Assembly (NCBI GenBank): GCA_902809825.1
Contig: LR778114.1
Location: 186,001-250,000 of the forward strand
Length of the DNA stretch: 64,000 nt
From: Candidatus Hydrogenisulfobacillus filiaventi
Lineage (GTDB): Bacteria > Bacillota > Sulfobacillia > Sulfobacillales > R501
Reading direction: 5' to 3'
The position numbers and the translations under genes are program-made. Every line of letters starts with the position of its first letter. Position 1 is the first letter of the stretch. The notes under the pieces were generated by a model. The model ran no database searches and was not told the origin of the DNA. It saw only the letters and a program-made list of their open reading frames with translations. Shown here one piece after another: positions 52,789-60,883 of this stretch.

Positions 52789-53646
52789 ATGAGCCGCACA
52801 CAGACCCTGCCGCCGCAGCATCAGGACCGCCAGCCGGGACGGCAGGAGCCCATGCATCCCCAGCCCCGTACCGAGGACCCGGCCTACAAGGCGGCCGGCA
52901 AGCTGCAGGGCAAGGTGGCCCTCATCACCGGCGGCGACAGCGGGATCGGGCGGGCGGTGGCCGTGGCCTTCGCCCGGGAAGGGGCGGAGGTGGCCTTCGT
53001 CTATCTGGATGAGGAGCACGATGCCGGGCAGGCCCGGGCAGCCATCGCCGCCCACGGCCGGGAGGCCCTGGCCATGGCGGGGGATGTCGGCGACGCCGAC
53101 TTCTGCCGGCGGGCGGTGGACCGGGTGCTGGAGCGTTTCGGCCATCTCGACATCCTGGTCAACAATGCCGGCGAGCAGCATCTCCGAAACCGCATCGAGG
53201 ACATCAGCCCGGACCAGCTGTACCGCACCTTCAGCACCAATTTCTTCGGCCTCTTCTTCCTCACCCAGGCCGCAGTGCCCCGCCTGCGCCCCGGCGCCGC
53301 CATCATCAACACCGCCTCCGTCACCGCCTATCTGGGCAGCCCCAGCCTCCTCGACTACAGCGCCAGCAAGGGGGCGGTGGTGGCCTTCACCCGCTCCCTG
53401 GCCCTGCAGCTGGTGAGCCGCGGGATCCGGGTCAACGCGGTGGCGCCGGGGCCGATCTGGACCCCGCTCATTCCCTCCACCTTCCCGGCGGAGGAGGTGA
53501 GCCGGTTCGGGGCGGATACCCCCATGGGCCGTCCCGGCCAGCCGGAGGAGGTGGCCCCGGCCTATGTCTTCCTGGCCTCCGATGATGCCTCCTACATCAC
53601 CGGGCAGGTGCTGCACGTCAACGGCGGCCAGGTCCTGAACGGCTGA
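52789..53646 (+). CDS. Short-chain dehydrogenase/reductase (general stress protein 39-like)
   Basis: This 285-residue NAD(P)-dependent oxidoreductase has an N-terminal extension of about 45 residues (RQPGRQEPMHPQPRTEDP) before the SDR core, as in the GSP39/YghA family of Bacillus and enterobacteria. The cofactor site is LITGGDSGIGRAVAVAFA, DILVNNAGEQH follows, and YSASKGAVVAF supplies Tyr and Lys with the preceding Ser in NTASVTAYLG. VNAVAPGPIWTPL ends the core. Substrate unknown. It starts at ATG 52,789 with GGGAGG about 14 bases upstream, a long spacing. Confidence 0.88.
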   Translation: MSRTQTLPPQHQDRQPGRQEPMHPQPRTEDPAYKAAGKLQGKVALITGGDSGIGRAVAVAFAREGAEVAFVYLDEEHDAGQARAAIAAHGREALAMAGDVGDADFCRRAVDRVLERFGHLDILVNNAGEQHLRNRIEDISPDQLYRTFSTNFFGLFFLTQAAVPRLRPGAAIINTASVTAYLGSPSLLDYSASKGAVVAFTRSLALQLVSRGIRVNAVAPGPIWTPLIPSTFPAEEVSRFGADTPMGRPGQPEEVAPAYVFLASDDASYITGQVLHVNGGQVLNG

Positions 53647-53657
53647 CCGGACCGGAA

Positions 53658-53687
53658 CCGGCAGGCCGTCGCCCGGGGGCCTGCCGG
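53658..53687. terminator. Bidirectional terminator between SDR and Dabb genes
   Basis: CCGGCAGGCC and GGCCTGCCGG form a perfect 10-bp stem around a 10-base loop, between two convergent genes. It lacks a clear T-run but its placement supports transcription termination. Confidence 0.55.
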
Positions 53688-53714
53688 GACGGCGGCCTCC
53701 GTGCTGTCCGGAAC

Positions 53715-54017
53715 CTACCCGGGCAGCGGGAAATCGAAGGCCAGGATCTCCCCCTGATGGGCATTGAGCCACGCCACCACCCGCTGGTGCACCGGATGGG
53801 GGAGGTAGGCGGCCAAGGCCTCCGCGGATTCGAACTCCATCACCAGCCCCAGCTGATAGCCCCGGCTGCGGCCGCTGACATCCCACCCCCAGTGCAGGCG
53901 GCGGATGCCGGGGATGGACGCCGGCAAGGCGTCCACCAGGCGGGCCAGTTCGGCCTGGTCCGCCTCCCCCGGCCGCTCCGGCAGCCGGATGAGGACCACA
54001 TGCTGCATCGCGGGCAT
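53715..54017 (-). CDS. Dabb-family (stress-responsive alpha-beta barrel) protein
   Basis: This 100-residue protein starts at ATG 54,017 (GGGAG, 8 bases upstream). QHVVLIRLPERPGEADQAELARLVDALPASIPGIRRLHWGWDVSGRSRGYQLGLVMEF matches the dimeric ferredoxin-like Dabb barrel, and HPVHQRVVAWLNAH is the family's C-terminal helix. Members are implicated in stress response or as small enzymes; the role here is unknown. Confidence 0.82.
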   Translation of the reverse strand: MPAMQHVVLIRLPERPGEADQAELARLVDALPASIPGIRRLHWGWDVSGRSRGYQLGLVMEFESAEALAAYLPHPVHQRVVAWLNAHQGEILAFDFPLPG

Positions 54018-54257
54018 GGGCACCGCTCCCTCTTCCCGTGGATTAGACGATACCGGGTACCAGTCTGCCGTAACCGGCGGCGCAAGGCGAGGGGTCCCCG
54101 GCCGGCGCCGGGCGGGGACCCGCCGCCGTTCAGACCGGATAGCAGGACCAGGCCGGTCCGGGTTCGCGGGCTGTAGAGCGGTGACCACTTCGGCCCCGGG
54201 GGGCTCCTCGTCCGCCACGGCAGAGGGCCCCTGTGCGCAGCGGCCGAATCCCCTGCG

Positions 54258-54503
54258 TCATTGTCTGCACCATCCCTCCTGGTTTGTGCTGGTTCTTTCG
54301 CGGCAGCCTGGCATTAGCCAGATGCCCAAAAAACCCGGGCGGCGGTGGGGGCGGTCGGAATGTGCACGGCTGGCCAGCCCCCGCCATCCGTAGGTGCTCA
54401 TCCCGATGGCGGCGGTCCGGGCGGCCGCCGCCGTGCGGCTCACCGGGTCCAGCGTGAGCCGGCAGCCCATGACGGCCAAGCCCAGCACCGCCCAGAGGAC
54501 CAC
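54258..54503 (-). CDS. Possible small one-helix membrane protein
   Basis: From GTG 54,503 the frame reads VVLWAVLGLAVMGCRLTL, a convincing membrane helix, followed by a basic tail (RTAAIGMSTYGWRGLASRAHS). Sense extends upstream in the same frame (KRWRPKGGLVDNPADPWG) without a start codon. A well-placed AAGGAGCATG ribosome site at 54,585 belongs to another frame. So the gene may be frameshifted near its start. Low confidence; no family recognised. Confidence 0.3.
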   Translation of the reverse strand: MVLWAVLGLAVMGCRLTLDPVSRTAAAARTAAIGMSTYGWRGLASRAHSDRPHRRPGFLGIWLMPGCRERTSTNQEGWCRQ

Positions 54504-54630
54504 ACTGCCCCAGGGGTCGGCCGGATTGTCGACCAGGCCGCCTTTCGGCCGCCAGCGTTTCCGTGTGATGGGGTCATGCTCATGCTCCTTTCCCTACTGG
54601 GTCTGGCAACCTGCTCCACAAAAAGCAGGG

Positions 54631-54654
54631 GCGGCTTCCCGCAAGGGAAGCCGC
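54631..54654 (-). terminator. Rho-independent terminator after the DUF6516 gene
   Basis: GCGGCTTCCC and GGGAAGCCGC form a perfect 10-bp stem with a GCAA tetraloop (TTGC on the other strand). On the minus strand it is followed by CCCTGCTTTTTG. It lies about 75 bases after the DUF6516 stop, and A/T runs on both sides might let it work in both directions. Confidence 0.75.
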
Positions 54655-54729
54655 TGCCAAAAAGAGGATGGCGAACCGCGCCGGCCGCGCGGGACCCGGG
54701 GACCGGCGGCCCCGTTGCGGCACCGCGGC

Positions 54730-55071
54730 TTAGTCGCCCTCGATTTGGGACTGGATGAACCGGAGCACCTGCCGCACGTCCTGTTCGCTTACGCCCCGGA
54801 CAGGACTGGCCCGCACCTCCTGGCCGATGTGCAGATGATGCAGCGCGGTGTCGATGTGGTTGAAGTGCGGGGCGTTGTTGCGGCGCACCGTCTCGCCCGG
54901 TCGTTGCCAGTGGTAGGAGTAGCGGTCCGCCCCCAGTTGATGTGCATCGAGGTAGGTGCCGTCCCGTAAGGCAAGCCGCATGCGTCCCCGCCGCGGATCC
55001 ACCATCCAGGCCCGTACCACCAACCTGGGAGATTCCGCCGCGCACAACCGGCCAATCTCCTCCAGGGTCAC
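54730..55071 (-). CDS. DUF6516-like protein, toxin-like partner of a small two-gene module
   Basis: This 113-residue protein has YLDAHQLGADRYSYHWQRPG, VRRNNAPHFNHIDTALHHLHIG and a C-terminal helix (EQDVRQVLRFIQSQI). The R-Y-S-Y-H-W and His-rich N-A-P-H-x-x-H region resembles DUF6516 proteins, which are commonly encoded beside small DNA-binding or helical antitoxin-like proteins. The conserved His/Tyr cluster suggests a nuclease-like site, but activity is unproven. Its start overlaps the upstream gene stop by 4 bases. A terminator follows. Confidence 0.6.
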   Translation of the reverse strand: MTLEEIGRLCAAESPRLVVRAWMVDPRRGRMRLALRDGTYLDAHQLGADRYSYHWQRPGETVRRNNAPHFNHIDTALHHLHIGQEVRASPVRGVSEQDVRQVLRFIQSQIEGD

Positions 55072-55349
55072 GGGCGGGAGCCTGCCATCCCCACAAGCCG
55101 CTCCCGGTACACTAGCAGATTGCCCCAGTCCAGCCGATCCTCCCAGGCCGGGTGACCGTCAATACGGCCTGACGCGATGAGGCGCTCCAACCCGTCGGGA
55201 TGCGGGACGCCGTATCGCTCGGCATACGCGGCGAGTTCGCGGTCCACCGTCGACAGCTCACGCTCCACCCAGGCTCGGGCGGCCTCGTGTTCGATGGCCG
55301 TCTTGTCCAGATGCGCGGCCGCCGCCGGTTGATCCCACACGTCCAGCAT
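55068..55349 (-). CDS. Small helical protein paired with the DUF6516 gene
   Basis: This 93-residue protein starts at ATG 55,349 (GGGGGAGGG upstream). It is strongly charged and helical: DKTAIEHEAARAWVERELSTVDRELAAYAERYGV, then DGLERLIASGRIDGHPAWEDRLDWGNLLVYRERL. It has no recognised DNA-binding motif. The 4-base overlap and conserved order suggest a toxin-antitoxin-like pair in which this would be the antitoxin, an inference from arrangement only. Confidence 0.55.
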   Translation of the reverse strand: MLDVWDQPAAAAHLDKTAIEHEAARAWVERELSTVDRELAAYAERYGVPHPDGLERLIASGRIDGHPAWEDRLDWGNLLVYRERLVGMAGSRP

Positions 55350-55419
55350 GACGCGGCCCTCCCCCTTGTTCCGGTCGAGGGTTCTCCACCCGGCACGGCC
55401 TGACCTCTCATTACCTGTG

Positions 55420-55613
55420 GTTGGGAGTCCGGCAATGGCTTTCCTGGATCGGCCAGGTCATCCAGCATTAGTGCGATGACCTCCCCCTGCATTGGCCAGG
55501 GCCTCATCCAACGTCTATCCCTGACTCACGGCGCCCGGCAAGGCCGGGACCCGCACCACATAGCCGCCGGCTTCCCGATCTGGCTCCAGGATGACCTGGA
55601 ATGCGCGTCGCAT
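55420..55613 (-). pseudogene. HicB-like antitoxin remnant
   Basis: From ATG 55,613 the frame reads AFQVILEPDREAGGYVVRVPALPGAVSQG, the HicB N-terminal strand-helix, then a TAG at 55,517. The usual continuation follows in frame (TLDEALANA), and after a frame change VIALMLDDLADPGKPLPDSQP. So both a stop and a frameshift break it. No HicA toxin gene is found next to it. It suggests repeated turnover of toxin-antitoxin modules at this site. Confidence 0.68.
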
Positions 55614-56380
55614 AGAACCTTCTGCCTCCCGAGACCAACCGGGCACCGTTTCCCCGGCCCTGCTGCCCACTACCCTAAGCACAGCAGGGCAGAGGCGCCC
55701 GCAGTCCCTGCCGTCTGCCACGTCTGGCGCCTGCGGGGCCCGCCTTGTCACCCGCCGGAGCGGACCGACAAATCGGCCCATCGCGAGGGGTCTGCGGCAG
55801 GGGAGGCGAGCAATCTATCCGCACTGCCAGTGAAGGCCCTCTTCTCCCGGGGACCCTGTTCCGTAGCCGCAGGCGTGGCGCAGGTCCATCGCGCCATCTT
55901 CGCTTGCTCTCCGTTCCTGGTGGGAACAGCCGTTTGTGTTCCGCAATGACTGAAGTCTTATCGGGCTGGTTCTGGTCTGAGCCGATGGTCGGGATCCAGC
56001 CACACCACGTAAAAGGTGTTCTCAGTGAGGAAACCATGGATCCGGCCGTGCGCATTGGCACTGACGACGATTTGCCAGGCGTTCTCGTCTGCACCAGGCA
56101 GAGAACGGCCAAAATCCGCCCGGACAAGTGGATTGAGTCCCGGTGTGTGGTGTAAAAAATCCCGTCTCCTGGCTGCACCATTGGCATCGCGACCGCCGGT
56201 TCAGCACTACTGCCTGGGAGGACATGGGAACCCCGAAGGGGTGTCCAGACGGCCAGTCCGGCCCCGGAGAGGGCGAGGCGGCGGGCATGGCTGCAACCGC
56301 GGAAAAAGGCGGTTAGCAGTGGCCATTCCGGCGCGCGATTCGGTACCATCGGCCCGAAGCCGGTCGGGAGGTGAAGGCGG
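55614..56380. other. Remnant-rich region without an intact gene
   Basis: About 770 bases hold only short broken frames on both strands. It includes a solitary IS256-type terminal repeat (56,133-56,161). Base composition is mixed and lower in G+C than conserved genes. It looks like degraded mobile sequence. Confidence 0.45.
56133..56161. repeat. Solitary IS256-type terminal repeat
   Basis: TTGAGTCCCGGTGTGTGG followed by TGTAAAAAATC is a close match to the ends of the IS256-family element in this window (12,225-12,250). It is unattached to a transposase and points toward the EAL gene that follows. Confidence 0.55.
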
Positions 56381-57115
56381 ATGGGCATACCAGGGATTGG
56401 CAGCGCGGGGGGGGCATTCCCTGACAGCCTTTGCAGCATCCTCCAGTCCGGAGCCCTGACGGTGGCGTTGCAGCCGGTGGTCGCGCTGCGCACCGGACAG
56501 GTGATCGGGTATGAAAGTCTGTTGCGCGGGCCGGCGGGGACAGCGTGGGAGGCGCCGGGGCGGCTGTTCCAGGCGGCACGGGCGGAAGGGCTCCTGGCGG
56601 CGCTGGAAGCCGCGGCCCGCCGGTTGGGGTGGGCGGCGGCGGCACGTCTCGACCCCGGGCAGGTCCTGTTTCTCAACCTGGGGTGGGTCGACGGGCCGAT
56701 TGCCCTCAACCCGGACCGGGTGCCGGTGGACCCGCGCCGGGTGATTTTGGAGGTGCCGGAAACGGCCCCAGGGGTCCACGACGCCTGTTTCCTCGCCGCG
56801 CTCGACCGGTGGCGTCGGGCGGGGCACCCCATTGCCTTGGACGATTACGGGGCCGGCTGTGCGACCGTGGAGCGCTTGCTGACCTTACGGCCGGACTGGA
56901 TCAAACTGGCCGGGCCGTGGGTACGGGGTGTGGCGCGGGACCGGTGGCGGGTGGCCGTGATTCAGGGCGTACTGGGGGCGGCCCGGGAGGTGGGGGCACA
57001 GGTCGTGGCCGAAGGCTGCGAGACGGCGGAGGACGCCGCCTGCCTGGCGGCGCTCGGGGTGCCGTTCGGGCAAGGGTTCTGGTGGGGACGTCCCCAGCGC
57101 CTCGATTCGGAATAG
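56381..57115 (+). CDS. Stand-alone EAL-domain protein, active site partly altered
   Basis: This 244-residue protein (ATG 56,381, CGGGAGGTGAAGGCGG upstream) is almost only an EAL domain. QPVVALRTGQVIGYESLLRGP holds E-S-L in place of E-A-L. LFLNLGWVD lacks the usual N-x-N-P. LEVPETA, ALDDYGAGCA, WIKLAGPW (Lys kept, next Asp replaced) and VAEGCET are near normal. Loss of the Asn and of the Asp after Lys suggests weak or no phosphodiesterase activity; it may bind c-di-GMP or a protein. It is flanked by an isolated IS256 end and a decayed IS256 copy. Confidence 0.78.
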   Translation: MGIPGIGSAGGAFPDSLCSILQSGALTVALQPVVALRTGQVIGYESLLRGPAGTAWEAPGRLFQAARAEGLLAALEAAARRLGWAAAARLDPGQVLFLNLGWVDGPIALNPDRVPVDPRRVILEVPETAPGVHDACFLAALDRWRRAGHPIALDDYGAGCATVERLLTLRPDWIKLAGPWVRGVARDRWRVAVIQGVLGAAREVGAQVVAEGCETAEDAACLAALGVPFGQGFWWGRPQRLDSE

Positions 57116-57136
57116 GTTCACAACCCGACCGTGCCT

Positions 57137-58373
57137 ACGAGGGGCTCGGGGAATTTCTTGAAGGCCTAAGCCAGGCTCCCTAGACAAGAACGCCATGGTT
57201 GCGTTTCCCCAGGATGTTCAAGCCGAATCAGGAAGGAGTGCAACCATGACCGACGGTTCGTGTGAACCTGGATGAGCTCGTCCGCAAGATGGGCGCGGAC
57301 CCCGAGATTTTGCGGCAAACGCTCGAACGGCTGTTGCAGCATTTGGATGAAAGCGCGAGGTCACGGATCACGTGGGGGCCGAGCGGTATGCCGACCCGGA
57401 CCACCTAACGGTGTCAGGACCCGGAAAGTCGCCCCACGGGTGCAGGCGCTCGGGCTGGAGGGGACGAGCAAGCGCACGGTGTCCCGGGTCGCCCAGGAGC
57501 TCGATGCCCGCATCACGGCGTTCCGGGAGCGCCCGCTCGAGGGCCGTATCCCTACGGGTGGCTGGGCGCCCGGTCTAGGGAAAGTCCGGGACGGGGACCG
57601 GGTCTTCAGCACGGCCCTCGTGGTCGGGGTGCGCGAGACGGGCGAGCCGGAGGGCCTCGGCTTCGACGGCGGCTGGAGTGAAGCAGCCGCCTTCTGGACG
57701 GGCTTTTTCCGGCGTCTCCGGGCACGGGGTGCTCCTGGTCATCAGCGACGCCTACCAGGGCCTCCAGAAGCCACCCAGACGGTGTTTCCAGGGGCGTCGT
57801 GTGGCAGCGGTGCCGCGTGCATTTCCTGCGGCATCTGCTGAGCACGGTACCCCGCTCCGCGCAGGCCATGGTGGCCGCCCTCCTCCGGACGATCTTCGCC
57901 CCAGCGACGCAGGCGGGCACTCGACCGCCACGGCAGGCCGTCAGTGAGCAACTGCACTCCCGGTTTTCCCGCAGCGGGCGCGTTGCTCGATGGCGCGGCC
58001 GAGGACATCCTGGTCTATATGGCCGTCCCGACGAAGCACGGGCGGCAACTCCACTCGACCAACCCGTTGGAGCGGCTCAACCGGGAGCTGGCCCGACGGT
58101 GCGACGTCATCGGGATCTTCCCGAATGCCGCGACGGTGCTCCGGCTGGCGGGGGCTGTGCTCCTCGAGCAGCAGGACGAGTGGGCCACCGTGCCCCGGCG
58201 GTCCTGCAAGCCAGACGAGGCCGCGACTAGCGGTCACAAAGGCGCGAGCGAAGTCGATGGAGAAGCTCCAAGCCCGCTACCCGGCGGCCTTGACAGCTGC
58301 TCTCGGGGTTCGCTAAGGGTGAGGGCAACACCGCGGGAAGCGCGCCGTTTTTCCACCACACCCTGGGACTCTA
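57137..58373 (+). mobile_element. Decayed IS256-family element
   Basis: This copy is a relative of the intact IS at 12,224-13,609. The leader (CAAGAACGCCATGGTTGCG, and AATCAGGAAGGAGTGCAACC) matches that element's leader. The right terminal repeat at 58,348-58,373 is intact, while the left repeat near 57,137-57,160 is eroded. I saw no target duplication. Confidence 0.72.
57246..58316 (+). pseudogene. IS256-family transposase, multiply frameshifted
   Basis: Pieces of the transposase are spread over three frames. The N-terminal region near 57,270-57,350 reads VNLDELVRKMGADPE, followed by a deletion. RTVSRVAQELDARITAFRERPLEG and KVRDGDRVFSTALVV lie at 57,470-57,630, WQRCRVHFLRHLLSTVPRSAQ at 57,800, and HSTNPLERLNRELARRCDVIGIF at 58,050-58,130. 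The first catalytic Asp region is changed (GGWAPGLGKV for the normal W-L-D-A-R-Y). It cannot make a working enzyme. Confidence 0.82.
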
Positions 58374-58672
58374 CCACGCTCCGAACACCCTGAAGCGTGT
58401 GCCGATAAGAACCGGAATGGAGATCGCCAGAATGTAGCTCCCTATTTCCGCGCATCGGGGGCTGCCATGCCACCAGAGGCAATGCCCAAGCGCCAGCCTG
58501 ACAAAACTAGCCGCACGACCACGGTAGACCACCGGCGTGCAGAGGAGGCTGGAGACCGCCATCCCCATAACAGAGCGACGGGAATTGTCCACCCCGGATA
58601 GGAGGTTACCAGCTCCATAACCAAAGCCACCAGAGCGAGAATAAACAGAACAATGAATACCCCCAATATCAT
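58371..58672 (-). pseudogene. Small membrane protein, frameshifted and cut by the IS end
   Basis: From ATG 58,672 the frame gives a membrane helix (GVFIVLFILALVALVMELV) and GWTIPVALLWG. Near 58,560 the sense passes to another frame: MAVSSLLCTPVVYRGRAASF, then IGSYILAISIPVLIGTRFRVF, a last membrane helix. Its stop codon TAG is the first three bases of the IS256 terminal repeat (TAGAGTCCC), so the IS insertion truncated it. The intact protein would have had at least three helices. Family unknown. Confidence 0.5.
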
Positions 58673-58759
58673 TCGATTAATCAGATGCCCCCAGCATCAG
58701 TTGCGAGAATATCGGTCACCAATCCTGCGGCCGCGCGCGGTCAGGCGGCGAACCCAAGG

Positions 58760-58990
58760 TCAGCTATTCAGCCTACGCTCCTCGGCCGTCACGGATGGAG
58801 GATGCAACCATAAGCCAAGCAGGAGTCCCACCGAGAGCACCGCAATGAATACCACAGGGAGAAAAGCCGCTTTCGGCGACAACGCATGATGACTCTGGCC
58901 GATGAGATAGGCGGGTACATAGGGGACCGAAATCCCAATAAGCCGTATCTGAATGACGAGAGCAACCAAGCCTTTCCACCGATGGTTCAT
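58760..58990 (-). CDS. Small membrane protein with two helices
   Basis: This 76-residue protein starts at ATG 58,990, with AAGGAGGG 4 bases upstream, a strong ribosome site. Two hydrophobic segments are present: LVALVIQIRLIGISVPYVPAYLI and AAFLPVVFIAVLSVGLLLGLWL. A short basic/acidic tail follows (TAEERRLNS). G+C is lower than in core genes. It is upstream of and on the same strand as the truncated membrane gene at 58,371-58,672, and divergent from the sulfur oxygenase reductase gene. Function unknown. Confidence 0.6.
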   Translation of the reverse strand: MNHRWKGLVALVIQIRLIGISVPYVPAYLIGQSHHALSPKAAFLPVVFIAVLSVGLLLGLWLHPPSVTAEERRLNS

Positions 58991-59421
58991 CAAACCCTCC
59001 TTCGGAGAAGGTTGCATAACTGATATCGCGGGACGCGGTTCCCCCGGGGCACAATAGATTCGGGTCGCCCGGGACTATCGATTCGGTGACCGGTCGGTTC
59101 AACCTACCCGGGAATCCGCCCGGCTGTTTACCCCTCTAGCCTGCACTTTGTCGTCCAGATCGTGCAGTCATTCAATGTAACTAGTTCTTATTTCGTAAGG
59201 TTTTGTTGGCCCGTTTGGGAATAGTAAGGGTGACAATTGACCTAATTACAGATAGCACCCGGCCCGTTATAGTGACGTTGCACGACAGCACCGGCGTTTT
59301 AAAATATACCGCATAGGCTAAACAGTGGCGGTATTGACGTTATCGTACGTCCCTGCGGGGAATGTCCAGGCCGGGCTGGCGAGCAATCCCAGGTTGCGAC
59401 TACGGGAAAGGAGAGCCCATC
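58991..59421. promoter_or_regulatory. AT-rich divergent control region upstream of the sulfur oxygenase reductase gene
   Basis: About 430 bases with no gene, among the most AT-rich in the window (for example AGTTCTTATTTCGTAAGG). The best promoter pair is TTGCAC at 59,278-59,283 and TAAAAT at 59,300-59,305, with 16 bases between. It leaves a leader of about 110 bases before the ATG. Confidence 0.5.
59278..59305 (+). promoter_or_regulatory. Probable sigma-A-type promoter of sor
   Basis: TTGCAC and TAAAAT lie 16 bases apart within an AT-rich stretch, pointing at the sulfur oxygenase reductase gene 117 bases downstream. This is one base from ideal spacing, with four of six and five of six matches to TTGACA/TATAAT. 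No transcription data exist here. Confidence 0.5.
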
Positions 59422-60342
59422 ATGCCTAAGCCTTACATCGCCGTGAATGAAGTACGCCTGGTCAACGGCCCTGAGAGCTTCCGCCGGTTTGAGATCATCG
59501 GGCCCAAGATGTGCATGGCCACGGCCAACCACGGAGGCTTCGTCGGCTTCCAGAACCACTTCCCGATCGGGGTGTTTCCCATGGGCGGCCGCTATGGTGG
59601 CGCCAAGCTCGACATGCGCGAAAGCCTTAATCCGTTACCCGTGCGCCAATATACCTTCTGGAAGGACTGGCGGGACCATGATCAAATGCACGTGGACAAC
59701 TTCGATACTATTTTCCGGCTTTGCTCGGGATGCCTCGATCTCATGATCGATGGCCCTTGGGAACCGATTTATGAGATCGTCAGTCACGACCTGCCGGAGA
59801 ACATCGGATTAACCGACGTCCCCGCCAAGCTGGGGGCCGCTTTCATGGCGGGACAGGCGGTACCTTCGGTAGCCCTTCCCTACGGCCAGAGGGTGGTAGC
59901 CACTTCCGACCACACCATCATCCCGGGACGTGAGCAGGACTTTGAGACAGCCATCGAACAGCTCATGCAGGCGTTCAAGGAGGCGCCCGGTTTTCTGGGC
60001 TACATGGTGTTGCGCCAGATGGGGGTCTCGGCTATCGGTAGCCTGCAATTAAAGCCCGCTGCCCTGCACCAGGCATTGCAGACCACCGGGGATTACCCGC
60101 CCCGGATCAAGGAAGGCAACTTCGCGACCCCGGAGGGGAAAGCCACGCCGGCCCAGTATGTGGTGCACATGGAATGGGCCGACATGAACACCGCCGTGAT
60201 GGGCATCTCTCGCGTGGTTATCAACACCCGCTTCCGGGCCCTGCATGATCCGGTGTTGGATACGCTGCTCAAGGGCCCGTACATCCAACTGTGGAGTCCA
60301 CAAATGGAGGATACCTCCTGGCGCCAGTACCTCCATGCCTGA
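59422..60342 (+). CDS. sor: Sulfur oxygenase reductase
   Basis: This cytoplasmic non-haem iron enzyme disproportionates elemental sulfur with oxygen to sulfite, thiosulfate and sulfide, giving thermoacidophiles their first step of sulfur oxidation. The 306-residue protein starts at ATG 59,422, after AAGGAGAGCCCATC. All key residues fall at the positions known from Acidianus ambivalens: C31 in KMCMATANHGGF (persulfide cysteine), H86 and H90 in DHDQMH, E114 in WEPIYE (iron ligands), and C101 and C104 in RLCSGC. VVATSDHTIIPG and YIQLWSPQMEDTSWRQYL are family strings. It is a single-gene unit with its own promoter and hairpin, set in an IS-rich accessory region. Confidence 0.97.
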   Translation: MPKPYIAVNEVRLVNGPESFRRFEIIGPKMCMATANHGGFVGFQNHFPIGVFPMGGRYGGAKLDMRESLNPLPVRQYTFWKDWRDHDQMHVDNFDTIFRLCSGCLDLMIDGPWEPIYEIVSHDLPENIGLTDVPAKLGAAFMAGQAVPSVALPYGQRVVATSDHTIIPGREQDFETAIEQLMQAFKEAPGFLGYMVLRQMGVSAIGSLQLKPAALHQALQTTGDYPPRIKEGNFATPEGKATPAQYVVHMEWADMNTAVMGISRVVINTRFRALHDPVLDTLLKGPYIQLWSPQMEDTSWRQYLHA

Positions 60343-60366
60343 ATGGCTCCCCCTCTCCGCCGTTCT

Positions 60367-60391
60367 GGCGGCTTCCGACGCGGAAGCCGCC
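60367..60391 (+). terminator. Hairpin downstream of sor
   Basis: GGCGGCTTCC and GGAAGCCGCC form a perfect 10-bp stem with a 5-base loop, 24 bases after the sor stop. There is no T-run, so it could stop transcription weakly or protect the mRNA end. Confidence 0.55.
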
Positions 60392-60883
60392 TCGGCGGCG
60401 GGTGAGCCGTGTGACGGCGGCAAGCCCTAAAACACGTCCTGGCCGTGTGGCATCCCCGCCCGGATGCGCCTGAACAGCCGCCATGACGCCCACCCGGTCA
60501 GCGCTCCACACCTGGCCACGGCCCCCGGGAATAACCGGCATGATTGCGGGCGCCGGCAAGGGGCGCCGGACCGGGCAAATCGGGTACCGCGCCCGTTATG
60601 GCCTTTTGCGCAACGCCAACTCCGCCGTTCCAAGCGCAAAAACGGGAACGGCCCCCCGGGCCTACAGGATATCGAAGACCCTACCTTTTCTGCAGGCCCC
60701 CATCCCAGCGGACCCAGGTTGCCATCCTCCTGCCCAGCTTCGCCTCGGCGGACTTCCGACCCCCGTAACTCGTGATTCCGGGCTGCGGCCGCCGGCTGGG
60801 ACCGGAACCTTAAGCTTCGGGCGCGCCGCCGCTGGGAGGCCTGACCGGCGGCGTGGCATCGGCGCAACTGACCTTGGGGTTGG
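60392..60883. other. Gene-free region between sor and the IS256 derivative
   Basis: About 490 bases; short frames on both strands do not resemble proteins or have ribosome sites. No tRNA, repeat or clear remnant is recognised. Confidence 0.45.
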
